Shown: piece after piece, positions 55,369 to 63,455 of the stretch
Position numbering within the stretch: the first letter of the stretch is position 1
Layout: every line of letters starts with the position of its first letter
From: JAIQET01 sp035542575
GTDB taxonomy: Bacteria > Acidobacteriota > Terriglobia > Terriglobales > Acidobacteriaceae
DNA: 64,000 nucleotides
Assembly (NCBI GenBank): GCA_035542575.1
Contig: DATKLE010000057.1
Location: 6,562 to 70,561 of the forward strand
Direction of reading: 5' to 3'
Notes under the pieces: model-generated
What the model was told of the DNA's origin: nothing
The model's database searches: none
What the model saw: only the letters and a program-made list of their open reading frames with translations
Program-made: the position numbers and the translations under genes

Positions 55369-55656
55369 ATGTCGGAGCACATCGTTTCACGCAAGCTGTA
55401 CGTTGCCATCGGAACCACCCTGCTGGTGCTCACCGCGACCACAGTGGGGATTGCCTTCATCAACCTCGGTCCGTTCAACACCATCGTCGCTCTGAGCATT
55501 GCGACCGCCAAAGCTCTGCTCGTCATCCTGTTTTTCATGCACGTCAAGTACACCAGCGAGAAGATGACCAGGGTGGTCATCGTAGCGGCAGTCTTCTGGC
55601 TGCTCCTGTTGCTGGCTCTGAGCATGGCGGACTACGGTACGCGCCTCTGGCACTGA
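55369..55656 (+). CDS. coxD: Cytochrome c oxidase subunit IV (prokaryotic type)
   Basis: The 95-residue protein has three transmembrane helices and the family motif IATAKALLVILFFMHVKYTS (about 44-63), where the AKA...FFMH pattern is diagnostic of the small subunit IV/CyoD-like family. It follows coxC after 7 bp and is the last gene of the operon; the next gene has its own TATACT box. Confidence 0.93.
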   Translation: MSEHIVSRKLYVAIGTTLLVLTATTVGIAFINLGPFNTIVALSIATAKALLVILFFMHVKYTSEKMTRVVIVAAVFWLLLLLALSMADYGTRLWH

Positions 55657-55738
55657 AACGCGGTAACACCGACAGCGGTGGCCGACCTGCGTTATACTCC
55701 CTCGTCTGGGCGAACATCCGAACCAGCGTGAGGCGCGT

Positions 55739-56365
55739 ATGGCCTTTTGCAATTCCTGTGGCGCAACTGTGGATCCTGCATCCAAGTTCTGTCCTAAGTG
55801 CGGAGCCGGCGTACCCGCGGCAGCGGTAGCCCCCTCCGCTCCTTCACCGGCCAAGAGCAGCAGTGGCCTCAAGGTTGTTCTTATCGTGGTGGGCGTTATT
55901 GTGGCCCTGGGTATCCTGGGGGCGGGCACAGCGGCCTTCATCGGCTGGCGCATCGCCAGCAGGAGCCACGTCGAACAAAAAAATGGCAACGTGCACGTGC
56001 AGACGCCCTTTGGCGCGGTGGAGAGCACCAACGATCCCAACGAGGCCGCGCGTAAGCTTGGAGTGGCGCTCTACCCGGGAGCCCGAGTGTTGAAGGGCAA
56101 TGCCGCAGACGTGAGCTTTGGCGGAATGCATAGCGTGGCAGCTCAGTTTGAAACCGACGATCCGCCTGACAAGGTTGCTGAGTTCTACAAATCGCAGTTT
56201 CCGAATGCCAATGTCTCCGCCTCCGGCGAAGACCACTACGCCATCGTTTCCGCTGCCGACAAGAATCTCATTACTATCAACATCAGGCCTCAGGACGGGA
56301 AAACCGTGATTCACATCGCCAATGTCAGCGGCAAGGGAGTGCCTACGAGCGGTTCCAGCGACTAG
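55739..56365 (+). CDS. Zinc-ribbon membrane protein
   Basis: The 208-residue protein has an N-terminal zinc ribbon, CNSCGATVDPASKFCPKCGA (residues 4-23), an Ala/Pro/Ser linker and a transmembrane helix (about 42-67, LKVVLIVVGVIVALGILGAG). An extracytoplasmic domain of about 140 residues follows, starting with LGVALYPGARVLKGNAADVS, a pattern of small stand-alone DUF-type domains that often follow a lipid or membrane anchor. A TATACT sits about 45 bp upstream. It shares the zinc-ribbon/TM/exterior plan with 31156-31839 but the exterior domains differ. Function unknown. Confidence 0.85.
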   Translation: MAFCNSCGATVDPASKFCPKCGAGVPAAAVAPSAPSPAKSSSGLKVVLIVVGVIVALGILGAGTAAFIGWRIASRSHVEQKNGNVHVQTPFGAVESTNDPNEAARKLGVALYPGARVLKGNAADVSFGGMHSVAAQFETDDPPDKVAEFYKSQFPNANVSASGEDHYAIVSAADKNLITINIRPQDGKTVIHIANVSGKGVPTSGSSD

Positions 56366-56416
56366 CCGACGCAACTCGGGGAAAGCCTGAGAACCGGGAA
56401 CTGAGACCGACACCTG

Positions 56417-59400
56417 ATGTCATCTCCGACATTCGCCACCCGGGCGCAGCTCGCAAAGTCGGCCACCGTGGATGCCTCCGCTCTGGCCGCAAGCCTGCGC
56501 CGTCACCTGCGCGGCGAGGTGCGTTTCGACAAGGGCAGCCGCGCCCTCTACGCCACCGACGGCTCCAGCTATCGCCAGGTCCCCATCGGGGTCGTGGTTC
56601 CCCGCGATCTCGACGATGTCATAGCCACAGTCGCTTTGGCGCGCGAGTTTGGCGCGCCCATCCTGTGCCGCGGCGGAGGAACATCGCTGGCCGGACAGTG
56701 CTGCAATGTAGCTGTCGTGATCGACATGTCGAAATACCTGGACGGGATTTTGCAAGTTGATCCCGTGCGCCGCCTCGCACGCGTCCAGCCCGGCGTGGTT
56801 CTGGATCACTTGCGCAACGCGGCGGAGCGGCATCACCTGACCTTCGGGCCCGACCCCGCCACCCACGATCGCTGCACCCTCGGAGGTATGATCGGCAACA
56901 ACTCCTGCGGCGTGCACTCCATCATGGCGGGCAAGACCGACGACAATGTCGAGGAACTCGAGGTCCTCACCTATGACGGCCTGCGCATGCGGGTGGGGCA
57001 AACCAGTACCGAGCTCTTGGAGCAGATCATCCGTGAAGGCGGGCGCCGCGGCCAGATTTACGCCGGACTGAAGGCGCTTGCGGCGAAATATGGGGAGTTG
57101 ATACGCCAGCGGTATCCCAACATTCCACGCCGCGTCTCCGGATACAACCTGAATTACCTGCTTGCGGAAAACGGGTTTCATGTCGCCCGCGCGCTGGTGG
57201 GATCGGAAGGCACTTGCGTCACCATTCTGGCAGCCACCTGCCGTCTGGTGGAGAGCCCGCCGGAGCGTGTGCTGCTTGTCATTGCCTGGCCCGACATTTA
57301 TCAGTGTGCGGACCACGTCCCCGAGATCATGGCGCACAAACCCATCGGCCTCGAAGGCATGGACGATCTGCTGATCGAGTACATGAAGCGAAAAAAACTC
57401 GATCTTCCGGGGCTTGCCGTGCTGCCCGAAGGCGGAGGCTGGCTGCTGGCGGAATTTGGCGGCTCGACGCAACAAGAAGCGGAGGCGCAGGCCCGCGGCC
57501 TGATGGAATCGCTCGCAGGCAGCACCTCGCCGCCCCAGATGCGGCTGTTCACCGACAAGCAGCAGGTGAAGCGCGTCTGGGAGGTCCGCGAATCCGGTCT
57601 GGGCGCGACTTCGCACGTTCCCGGCGAGCCGTTGACCTGGGAGGGCTGGGAAGACGCCGCCGTCGCTCCCGAGAATCTTGGCAAGTACCTGCGCGACTTC
57701 CGCAAGCTGATGGCGGGCTACGGCTACCGCGGCGTGCTCTATGGACACTTCGGGCACGCCTGTGTCCATACGCGCATTAACTTCGACATGCAGTCGCGGG
57801 AGGGGGTTCGCACTTACCGCAAGTTCGTCGAAGAGTGCGCCGACATGGTTGTCGGCTACGGTGGCTCGCTCTCCGGCGAGCACGGCGATGGCCAGTCGCG
57901 CGCCGAGTTGCTTCCGCGAATGTTTGGTCGCGAACTTGTGCAGGCCTTTAGTGAATTCAAGGCGCTTTGGGATCCGGATTGGAAGATGAATCCCGGCAAA
58001 GTGGTCGAGCCGTACCGCCTGGACGAGAATCTGCGGCCGGGTGTTGATGCCCCGGTGGTGGTCCGTCCGACGCACTTTCAGTTTCCGGACGATAAGGGAG
58101 ATCTTGCGCTTGCCACCCTGCGCTGCGTGGGAGTGGGCAAGTGCCGCCGCGACGAGGGCGGCGTGATGTGTCCCAGCTTCCGCGCTACCCGCGACGAAGA
58201 GCACTCCACCCGAGGGCGCGCGCACCTGCTGTGGGAGATGACTCGCGGCGACGTCCTTCGCGACGGCTGGCGCGACGAGCACGTCAAAGACTCGCTCGAC
58301 CTCTGCCTCTCCTGCAAAGGCTGCAAGAGCGATTGCCCCGTTGGCGTGGATGTCGCCACCTACAAAGCGGAGTTCCTGTCGCACTACTACCAGGGCCGGA
58401 TCCGTCCGCGCAGCGCCTATGCTTTCGGCAATATTGATCTGTGGGCGCGACTGGCCTCGCATGCGCCGGGGCTGGCGAATCTGGCGACGCAGTTGCCCTT
58501 CCTGCGCGAAATCTCCAAGTTGGTGGCGGGAATGCCACTGCATCGGAGCATTCCGGCCTTCGCGCCGCAAACCTTCCGCGACTGGTTCGCGCGCCGGGCA
58601 CCGCGCCCTGACGGCAGTCCGGTCGTGCTGTGGCCGGACACGTTCAACAACTACTTGCTTCCGCACACCGCCCAGGCCGCCGTCGAAGTTCTGGAAGCCG
58701 CCGGTTTCCGCGTGCTGCTGCCGCTGGCGCCCCTCTGCTGCGGACGCCCACTCTACGACTTCGGCATGCTCGACCGCGCCAAGCGCCTGCTGCTCGACAC
58801 GCTCGACACCCTGGCCATCGAGATCGAAGCCGGCATGCCGGTCATCGTCCTCGAGCCAAGCTGCGCCGCGGTCTTTCGCGACGAGCTGGTCAATCTTTTT
58901 CCCAACGACGCCCGCGCCCGCCGCCTGTCCGAGCGCACCTTCCTGCTCAGCGAGTTTCTGGAAAAAGAAGCTACGGGATTCCAGCCGCCCCGGCTCGATC
59001 GCAAGGCCCTGGTCCACGGCCACTGCCATCACAAGTCGGTGATGAAGATGACCGACGAGGAATCGGTGCTGAAGAAGATGGGAGTCGCGTACGAAGCCCC
59101 CGCGCCCGGCTGCTGCGGCATGGCCGGCTCGTTCGGCTTCGAGCACGAAAAATACGACATCTCGGTCGCCGTCGGAGAGCTCGAACTGCTGCCCGCGGTT
59201 CGCGAAGCCTCACCGGAAACGCTCATCATCGCCGACGGCTTCAGTTGCCGCGAGCAGATTGCGCAGGGCACCGACCGCCACGCCTTGCACCTGGCCGAGG
59301 TGATGCAGATGGCGCTGCGCGAGGGGTACCTGGGAGATGCGGGTCCCTTCGCGGAACAGGCTTCCGTTCGTCTGCGCCAAGAAGACGTACGGGCGTCAAT

Positions 59401-59476
59401 GCGCCGGGCAGGATTGGCGGTGGCAGGGGTGGCGGCGGGCGCGGCGCTGCTGTGGGCACTCACGCGCCGCCATTAA
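56417..59476 (+). CDS. FAD-linked oxidase/Fe-S fusion dehydrogenase, YdiJ-like
   Basis: The 1019-residue protein fuses a GlcD-type FAD-binding dehydrogenase (about 40-560) with a GlcF-type Fe-S/CCG part (about 570-980). The FAD loop is ILCRGGGTSLAGQCCN, and HGDGQSRAELLPRMFG lies near the active site. A cluster motif CLSCKGCKSDCPVGVD is present, and two CCG segments (APLCCGRPLYDFG and APGCCGMAGSFG) follow. Length and layout match E. coli YdiJ, a D-2-hydroxyglutarate dehydrogenase; D-lactate or glycolate are alternatives. A C-terminal hydrophobic helix (LAVAGVAAGAALLWALTRR) suggests membrane attachment, so electrons may enter the quinone pool that ACIII oxidises. Confidence 0.9.
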   Translation: MSSPTFATRAQLAKSATVDASALAASLRRHLRGEVRFDKGSRALYATDGSSYRQVPIGVVVPRDLDDVIATVALAREFGAPILCRGGGTSLAGQCCNVAVVIDMSKYLDGILQVDPVRRLARVQPGVVLDHLRNAAERHHLTFGPDPATHDRCTLGGMIGNNSCGVHSIMAGKTDDNVEELEVLTYDGLRMRVGQTSTELLEQIIREGGRRGQIYAGLKALAAKYGELIRQRYPNIPRRVSGYNLNYLLAENGFHVARALVGSEGTCVTILAATCRLVESPPERVLLVIAWPDIYQCADHVPEIMAHKPIGLEGMDDLLIEYMKRKKLDLPGLAVLPEGGGWLLAEFGGSTQQEAEAQARGLMESLAGSTSPPQMRLFTDKQQVKRVWEVRESGLGATSHVPGEPLTWEGWEDAAVAPENLGKYLRDFRKLMAGYGYRGVLYGHFGHACVHTRINFDMQSREGVRTYRKFVEECADMVVGYGGSLSGEHGDGQSRAELLPRMFGRELVQAFSEFKALWDPDWKMNPGKVVEPYRLDENLRPGVDAPVVVRPTHFQFPDDKGDLALATLRCVGVGKCRRDEGGVMCPSFRATRDEEHSTRGRAHLLWEMTRGDVLRDGWRDEHVKDSLDLCLSCKGCKSDCPVGVDVATYKAEFLSHYYQGRIRPRSAYAFGNIDLWARLASHAPGLANLATQLPFLREISKLVAGMPLHRSIPAFAPQTFRDWFARRAPRPDGSPVVLWPDTFNNYLLPHTAQAAVEVLEAAGFRVLLPLAPLCCGRPLYDFGMLDRAKRLLLDTLDTLAIEIEAGMPVIVLEPSCAAVFRDELVNLFPNDARARRLSERTFLLSEFLEKEATGFQPPRLDRKALVHGHCHHKSVMKMTDEESVLKKMGVAYEAPAPGCCGMAGSFGFEHEKYDISVAVGELELLPAVREASPETLIIADGFSCREQIAQGTDRHALHLAEVMQMALREGYLGDAGPFAEQASVRLRQEDVRASMRRAGLAVAGVAAGAALLWALTRRH

Positions 59477-59653
59477 GGCTGCGTAGCGACGGCCGCCTCG
59501 GCCGTCTGCTCAACAGAATCACAATTTACGCATTTAGTTGATTCTGCGTGACTTATGCCAGCCCTACCCATCCATGACTGATTCTGGGACAATATTCCCT
59601 TCGGGGCGGCCAGCTAAACCAGCATTCAAACTCCTGCCCCAGCGGGTGACACC

Positions 59654-60799
59654 ATGACCCCGGAAACCCAGGTCCCCGTCTCCGAAACTTCCGCCCTGGC
59701 GGAAGCCAGGTCCACTTCCGTGGCCCCGCTGCAAGGCTCCGTCCTGGTCCTCATCCAGTTCGACGTCTGCGAGGAAATCCGCCTCGACAAGTTGCGTGAG
59801 CTGCTCGGGGCGCGCACCGAGCAGCCCAGCTTCAAGCACCCGACGCCCGGCTACATTCGCTACGAGCGTCCACCAGTGGTCGAGCCGATCGAACCCCTGG
59901 TTCTGGAAACCGGCGAACGCCTGCAAGGCCAGCTCAAGTATTACGACTACGGGGTGCTCAGCGTGGTCCTGGAGTTGCCCTTCTCCGGAGACTGGGACAC
60001 CCTGGTCCGTCTGGGGAGCCGCTGGGTCTGGGACGTGGATTTCGCAGGTCAGGCGTCCCGCATCGCCCGCCAGAAGCTGGAGCACGCCGCCCCCGCCCTG
60101 GTCAAGGCGTATTCCGACTGGCTGAGCGAGGATTACTTCATCTTTCATGTGCGCGAGATCAGCGGCTCGCCCGCCGCCGCCGAACTGGTGACTTCGCGCG
60201 GAGAGCAGATCGCCCAGATCGTTCGCGGCGAAACCGCCCAACTTTCTGAAGGCGAGCGCTCCGAGATCCTGCAATCGCGCATTTCGTATTACCCCAACGA
60301 TCTGGCAGTCATCGGCTACAACGCAGCGTTTCTCTACGACACTGTGGCCGGCGCCGAGACCGCCATCCAGTTGCTGGAGTATGCCAACTCCCAGCTACTG
60401 GAGTTCCGCCACTACGACGAATTCCTTACCCGCGAGCTCGAAGGAGTTTACGCGCAACTCGACAAGGGCACGGGCATGCTGGCGCGCTGGCGCCTGGCGC
60501 GTGCCGCCACCAAGCTGCATACCGTGCTGCTCGACGTGAGCGAGCTCACCGAGCACGCCGACAATGCCATCAAGTTCCTTAGCGACATGTTCTCCGCCCG
60601 CCTATATAAAGTGGCCGCCGCCAAGGTCGGCGTGCCCGACTACAAGGACCTGGTCACCCAGAAGGTGAAAACCGCCGAGGAGCTGTATCACTTTATGGTG
60701 GACCAGTTCAACCAGAGCCGGGCGTTCTTTCTGGAACTGACGGTGGTGATTATTCTGGTGGTGGAATTGGTGTATTTGTTCCGGGGAAACACGTTCTAA
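59654..60799 (+). CDS. Tail-anchored protein, DUF155/RMD1-like
   Basis: The 381-residue protein has a mixed N-terminal domain (about 25-190, containing YEVEPIEPLV-like strands and LKYYDYGVLSVVLELPFSGD) and a helical C-terminal half. It ends in a single transmembrane helix (RAFFLELTVVIILVVELVYL, about 356-375). The layout resembles RMD1/YagE (DUF155) proteins, which finish in the same LE...VIILI-type helix; this match is from memory and not certain. The plus-strand frame is favoured over the 236-residue minus-strand frame in the same place because of its coherent helical pattern and tail. Function unknown. Confidence 0.7.
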   Translation: MTPETQVPVSETSALAEARSTSVAPLQGSVLVLIQFDVCEEIRLDKLRELLGARTEQPSFKHPTPGYIRYERPPVVEPIEPLVLETGERLQGQLKYYDYGVLSVVLELPFSGDWDTLVRLGSRWVWDVDFAGQASRIARQKLEHAAPALVKAYSDWLSEDYFIFHVREISGSPAAAELVTSRGEQIAQIVRGETAQLSEGERSEILQSRISYYPNDLAVIGYNAAFLYDTVAGAETAIQLLEYANSQLLEFRHYDEFLTRELEGVYAQLDKGTGMLARWRLARAATKLHTVLLDVSELTEHADNAIKFLSDMFSARLYKVAAAKVGVPDYKDLVTQKVKTAEELYHFMVDQFNQSRAFFLELTVVIILVVELVYLFRGNTF

Positions 60800-60811
60800 A
60801 GGCAGCCGGAA

Positions 60812-61558
60812 TTGAACTTGCTGGCACGGATCAAGGGCGACATTTGGGGGCGGCTAGTGCGACCTGGGATTGTTCTGGCTGCACTGCTCTGGGCCCCGTT
60901 ATTAGCCAGTGGTCAGTCGTGTCCCTCAGAATCTGAAGACGGCTCCGAAGCTCATGATGTTTCTACTCTGCACGGTACATTGGTCTACCACGACGAGTTG
61001 CGCCAATGGCTGGGTCTCAAGCTTGACCAGCCTGCTTGTGGCGAGGCGGAAATTCAACTGGTCGTTAGTGACGATGCTGCCGGGAGGCGCGCGAAGACGC
61101 TGCGCGGCTGCGCCATTACCATCACCGGACGACTCTACTTGGCCCCGACTGGATACTATTCAGCGGAACTCGCGGTCTTCGATGGAGTGCTACAGCCCGA
61201 TTCATCCTGCCATCCCTACCCCCTTGAGCCTGATCCATCCCTCGCTCCGATTCCGCCAAACGTGCACAGCTATCACGTCTCTATTACGGTGGACTATCGC
61301 GGCAAAGGTCACAAGGATGTCGCTGTTTGGCAGGGAGGGAATAAGCACGTGCTGTTGAAGCCCTGGCAGGCTTATGCAGGTTACTTCTTGACCGGGGATG
61401 CAGTTATGCTGCGAGTTTACTGCGCAAAGAGTTTTCAATTGACAGGTGTGTTGCAGGATCCGCGAGTGGAGCGTGGGATATTCACGGATGACATAAGCAC
61501 GGCGGTGCTACTCACGGGCTCGGGGATCAACACCGTCGCTTTCACCTGCCGGAAGTAG
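60812..61558 (+). CDS. Secreted hypothetical protein
   Basis: The 248-residue product starts at a TTG (60812) and has a signal peptide (RPGIVLAALLWAPLLASGQS, cleavage near residue 35). The mature part begins with a strand-rich stretch (LHGTLVYHDELRQWLGLKLD) that resembles DUF4431-like lipoprotein domains, and has six or so cysteines that could form disulfides (CGEAE, RGCAITIT, SSCHPY, VYCAKS, FTCRK). No catalytic motif is recognised. It begins 12 bp after the preceding gene, so they may be co-transcribed. Base composition is more AT-rich than its neighbours, which may point to a different origin. Confidence 0.75.
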   Translation: MNLLARIKGDIWGRLVRPGIVLAALLWAPLLASGQSCPSESEDGSEAHDVSTLHGTLVYHDELRQWLGLKLDQPACGEAEIQLVVSDDAAGRRAKTLRGCAITITGRLYLAPTGYYSAELAVFDGVLQPDSSCHPYPLEPDPSLAPIPPNVHSYHVSITVDYRGKGHKDVAVWQGGNKHVLLKPWQAYAGYFLTGDAVMLRVYCAKSFQLTGVLQDPRVERGIFTDDISTAVLLTGSGINTVAFTCRK

Positions 61559-61658
61559 CCGGTGCCATCCCGCGTGGTCAAGCCGATGCAATCGATCTAG
61601 CCATTTCTGCCCCTCCCGATTTATCCTGAAACACTCTTTACCCCATACTGGAGTCCGC

Positions 61659-62411
61659 ATGCGAGGTCTGCAAGGCAAGCGTGTGCTGATCACCGGAGGC
61701 GGCAGCGGTATCGGCGCCGCCACCGCAGCCCGCTTCCTCGAAGAGGGCTCGGCGGTCGTCGTCCTCGACCGCGACGCCAAGGCACGCGAGCGGATCCATC
61801 GCGAACTTCCCGGCCTCGCCGGGATTGTGGATGCCGACGTCTCCAACCTCAAGCAGGTCGAAGCCGCGCTCGACGACGCAGTCAAACTGATGGGCGGCCT
61901 CGACGTGCTCATCAACAACGCCGGCATCAGCATCCGCCACAACTTCCTCGAGATCACTGCGGAAGAATGGGACAAGGTCATCGCCGTCAACCTGACCGGC
62001 GTCTTCTACGTAGCGCAGGCTGCGGCGCGACACATGGTGCGTCACGACGGCGGGATCATTCTGCAAACCGCGTCCACCAATGGCATTATGGGATACCCTT
62101 ACTACGCCGATTACAATGCCACCAAGGCGGGGGTGATCGAACTCACGAAGTCCATGGCGCTCGAGCTAGCTCCCAAGGTGCGAGTGTGCGCGGTCGCTCC
62201 GGGATACGTGCTCACCCCCATGCAGCGCGCCGAATATACCGATGAAATGCTGGACGAAGTGAACCGCAAGATTCCTCTGCGCCGCCACGCCAAGCCGGAG
62301 GAGATCGCGGCGCTGTTCGCGTTTCTGGCTTCCGATGATGCGGCCTACATGACCGGGCACGTGTACACGATTGACGGCGCGGAAACCGCCGGGAGTTTGG
62401 CGGGGAGGTAG
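61659..62411 (+). CDS. Short-chain dehydrogenase/reductase (SDR 1 of 3)
   Basis: The 250-residue SDR carries the NAD(P) loop GGGSGIG (14-20), LINNAG and the catalytic YxxxK in YADYNATK with the preceding Ser in QTASTNG. The C-terminal substrate region ends in TGHVYTIDGAETAG. It oxidises or reduces an alcohol/ketone; the substrate is unknown, but sugar acids or cyclic polyols are common for this branch. It is the first of three tandem SDR genes on this strand, and a palindromic repeat follows its stop codon. Confidence 0.92.
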   Translation: MRGLQGKRVLITGGGSGIGAATAARFLEEGSAVVVLDRDAKARERIHRELPGLAGIVDADVSNLKQVEAALDDAVKLMGGLDVLINNAGISIRHNFLEITAEEWDKVIAVNLTGVFYVAQAAARHMVRHDGGIILQTASTNGIMGYPYYADYNATKAGVIELTKSMALELAPKVRVCAVAPGYVLTPMQRAEYTDEMLDEVNRKIPLRRHAKPEEIAALFAFLASDDAAYMTGHVYTIDGAETAGSLAGR

Positions 62412-62428
62412 GCTGTTGAGAGTCGATC

Positions 62429-62504
62429 GCTCCTGGCTTCTGGCTACTGGCTCCTGGCAATCAAGTCCTGCTTGATAGAAGCCAGTTGCTAGTAGCCAGC
62501 AGCC
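62429..62504. repeat. Palindromic word repeat between SDR 1 and SDR 2
   Basis: CTGGCTTCT (62433-62441) is mirrored by AGAAGCCAG (62477-62485), and CTGGCTACT (62440-62448) by AGTAGCCAG (62491-62499). A central hairpin ATCAAG-TCCTG-CTTGAT spans 62460-62476. The mirrored words do not come in mirror order, as if the units were shuffled. It starts 18 bp after the SDR 1 stop. Confidence 0.85.
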
Positions 62505-62514
62505 GCAGAACACC

Positions 62515-63306
62515 ATGCCCTCACCAACTCGCTATACCGGCGCGCTCAAAGGCAAGACCGCTATCATCACCGGCGGGGCGTGCGGCATTGGGCGCGCCAC
62601 CGCCCACCTCTTCGCCCGCGAAGGCGCGTCCGTCGTCATTGCCGACAAGAATGAGGCCTCGGGTAACGTTGTGAGCGGAGAAATCACCGCCTTCGGCGGT
62701 CGTGCCATCTTCGTGTCCGCCAACGTCACCAGCGCCGCCGATTGCCAGCGTCTGGTCGAGCGTGCTGTCCGCGAGTTCGGCGGCATTCATGTCCTCGTCA
62801 ACAACGCCGGCATCATCCGCCGAGCTTCCATCGTCGAACTCAACGAACAGGACTGGGACCGGGTGATGGCCGTCAATGTAAAGTCTGTCTTCCTGATGTC
62901 GCGGCAGGTCATTCCCCTGATGGCCCAGGCCGGCGGGGGTTCCATCATTAATATGGCTTCGGGATGGGGCCTGACCGGCGGGCCGAAGGCGGCGGTGTAT
63001 TGCGCGTCCAAAGGCGCAGTCGTGCTGCTGACTAAGGCGATGGCGGTGGATCACGGCCCACAGAAGATTCGCGTAAACTGCATCTGCCCCGGCGACACCG
63101 ACACCGCCATGCTGCGCAACGAGGCGCAACAATTAGGAGAGCCGAACGAAAAATTCCTGGCGGACGGCGCGAAGCGGCCCTTGGGACGAGTCGGCAAGCC
63201 GGAAGAGATTGCACAAGCCGCCCTCTATCTAGCCAGCGATGCGTCATCGTTCGTGACCGGAACGGCGTTAGTGGTAGACGGCGGAGGGCTGGCAGGATCA
63301 GGATAA
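62515..63306 (+). CDS. Short-chain dehydrogenase/reductase (SDR 2 of 3)
   Basis: The 263-residue SDR has the cofactor loop TGGACGIGRA (19-28), LVNNAG, the catalytic Ser in NMASGWG and YCASKGAVVLL with Tyr and Lys. The acidic residue after strand beta-2 (IADKNEASG) suggests NAD rather than NADP. IINMASGWGLTGG...YCASKGA is shared nearly word for word with the third gene, so the two are close paralogues. The substrate is unknown. A hairpin-rich palindrome follows the stop codon. Confidence 0.92.
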   Translation: MPSPTRYTGALKGKTAIITGGACGIGRATAHLFAREGASVVIADKNEASGNVVSGEITAFGGRAIFVSANVTSAADCQRLVERAVREFGGIHVLVNNAGIIRRASIVELNEQDWDRVMAVNVKSVFLMSRQVIPLMAQAGGGSIINMASGWGLTGGPKAAVYCASKGAVVLLTKAMAVDHGPQKIRVNCICPGDTDTAMLRNEAQQLGEPNEKFLADGAKRPLGRVGKPEEIAQAALYLASDASSFVTGTALVVDGGGLAGSG

Positions 63307-63314
63307 CGCCACGG

Positions 63315-63437
63315 CCCACGTAGGGGCAGATGTCCTCATCTGCCCGGCGGAGCGAAGCTCCGCAAGGTTTTGGTGCCACGAACTTTCTGGCGAGCCTTGC
63401 TCGCCCGCCCAGACGAGGACGTCTGGGCCTACGTGAG
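63315..63437. repeat. Four-hairpin palindromic element between SDR 2 and SDR 3
   Basis: The outer arms CCCACGTAGG (63315-63324) and CCTACGTGAG (63428-63437) are inverted (one mismatch). Inside lie four perfect hairpins: GGGCAGATG-TCCT-CATCTGCCC (63324-63345), GCGGAGC-GAA-GCTCCGC (63347-63363), GGCGAGC-CTT-GCTCGCC (63389-63405) and CCCAGACG-AGGA-CGTCTGGG (63408-63427). It starts 8 bp after the SDR 2 stop and ends 18 bp before the SDR 3 start. Confidence 0.9.
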
Positions 63438-63455
63438 ACGATAAGATCTCCATAT

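Noticed and set aside
56420..59146. A 908-codon stop-free frame on the minus strand
   Set aside because: It lies entirely opposite the YdiJ-like dehydrogenase, has no family motifs, and is explained by GC-rich third positions. The same applies to long antisense frames at 44279-45751, 37525-38970, 23618-25075 and 9338-10594.
59564..60274. A 236-codon minus-strand frame
   Set aside because: It overlaps the plus-strand gene at 59654-60799, whose product has a coherent helical pattern and a C-terminal membrane helix. The minus frame has neither.
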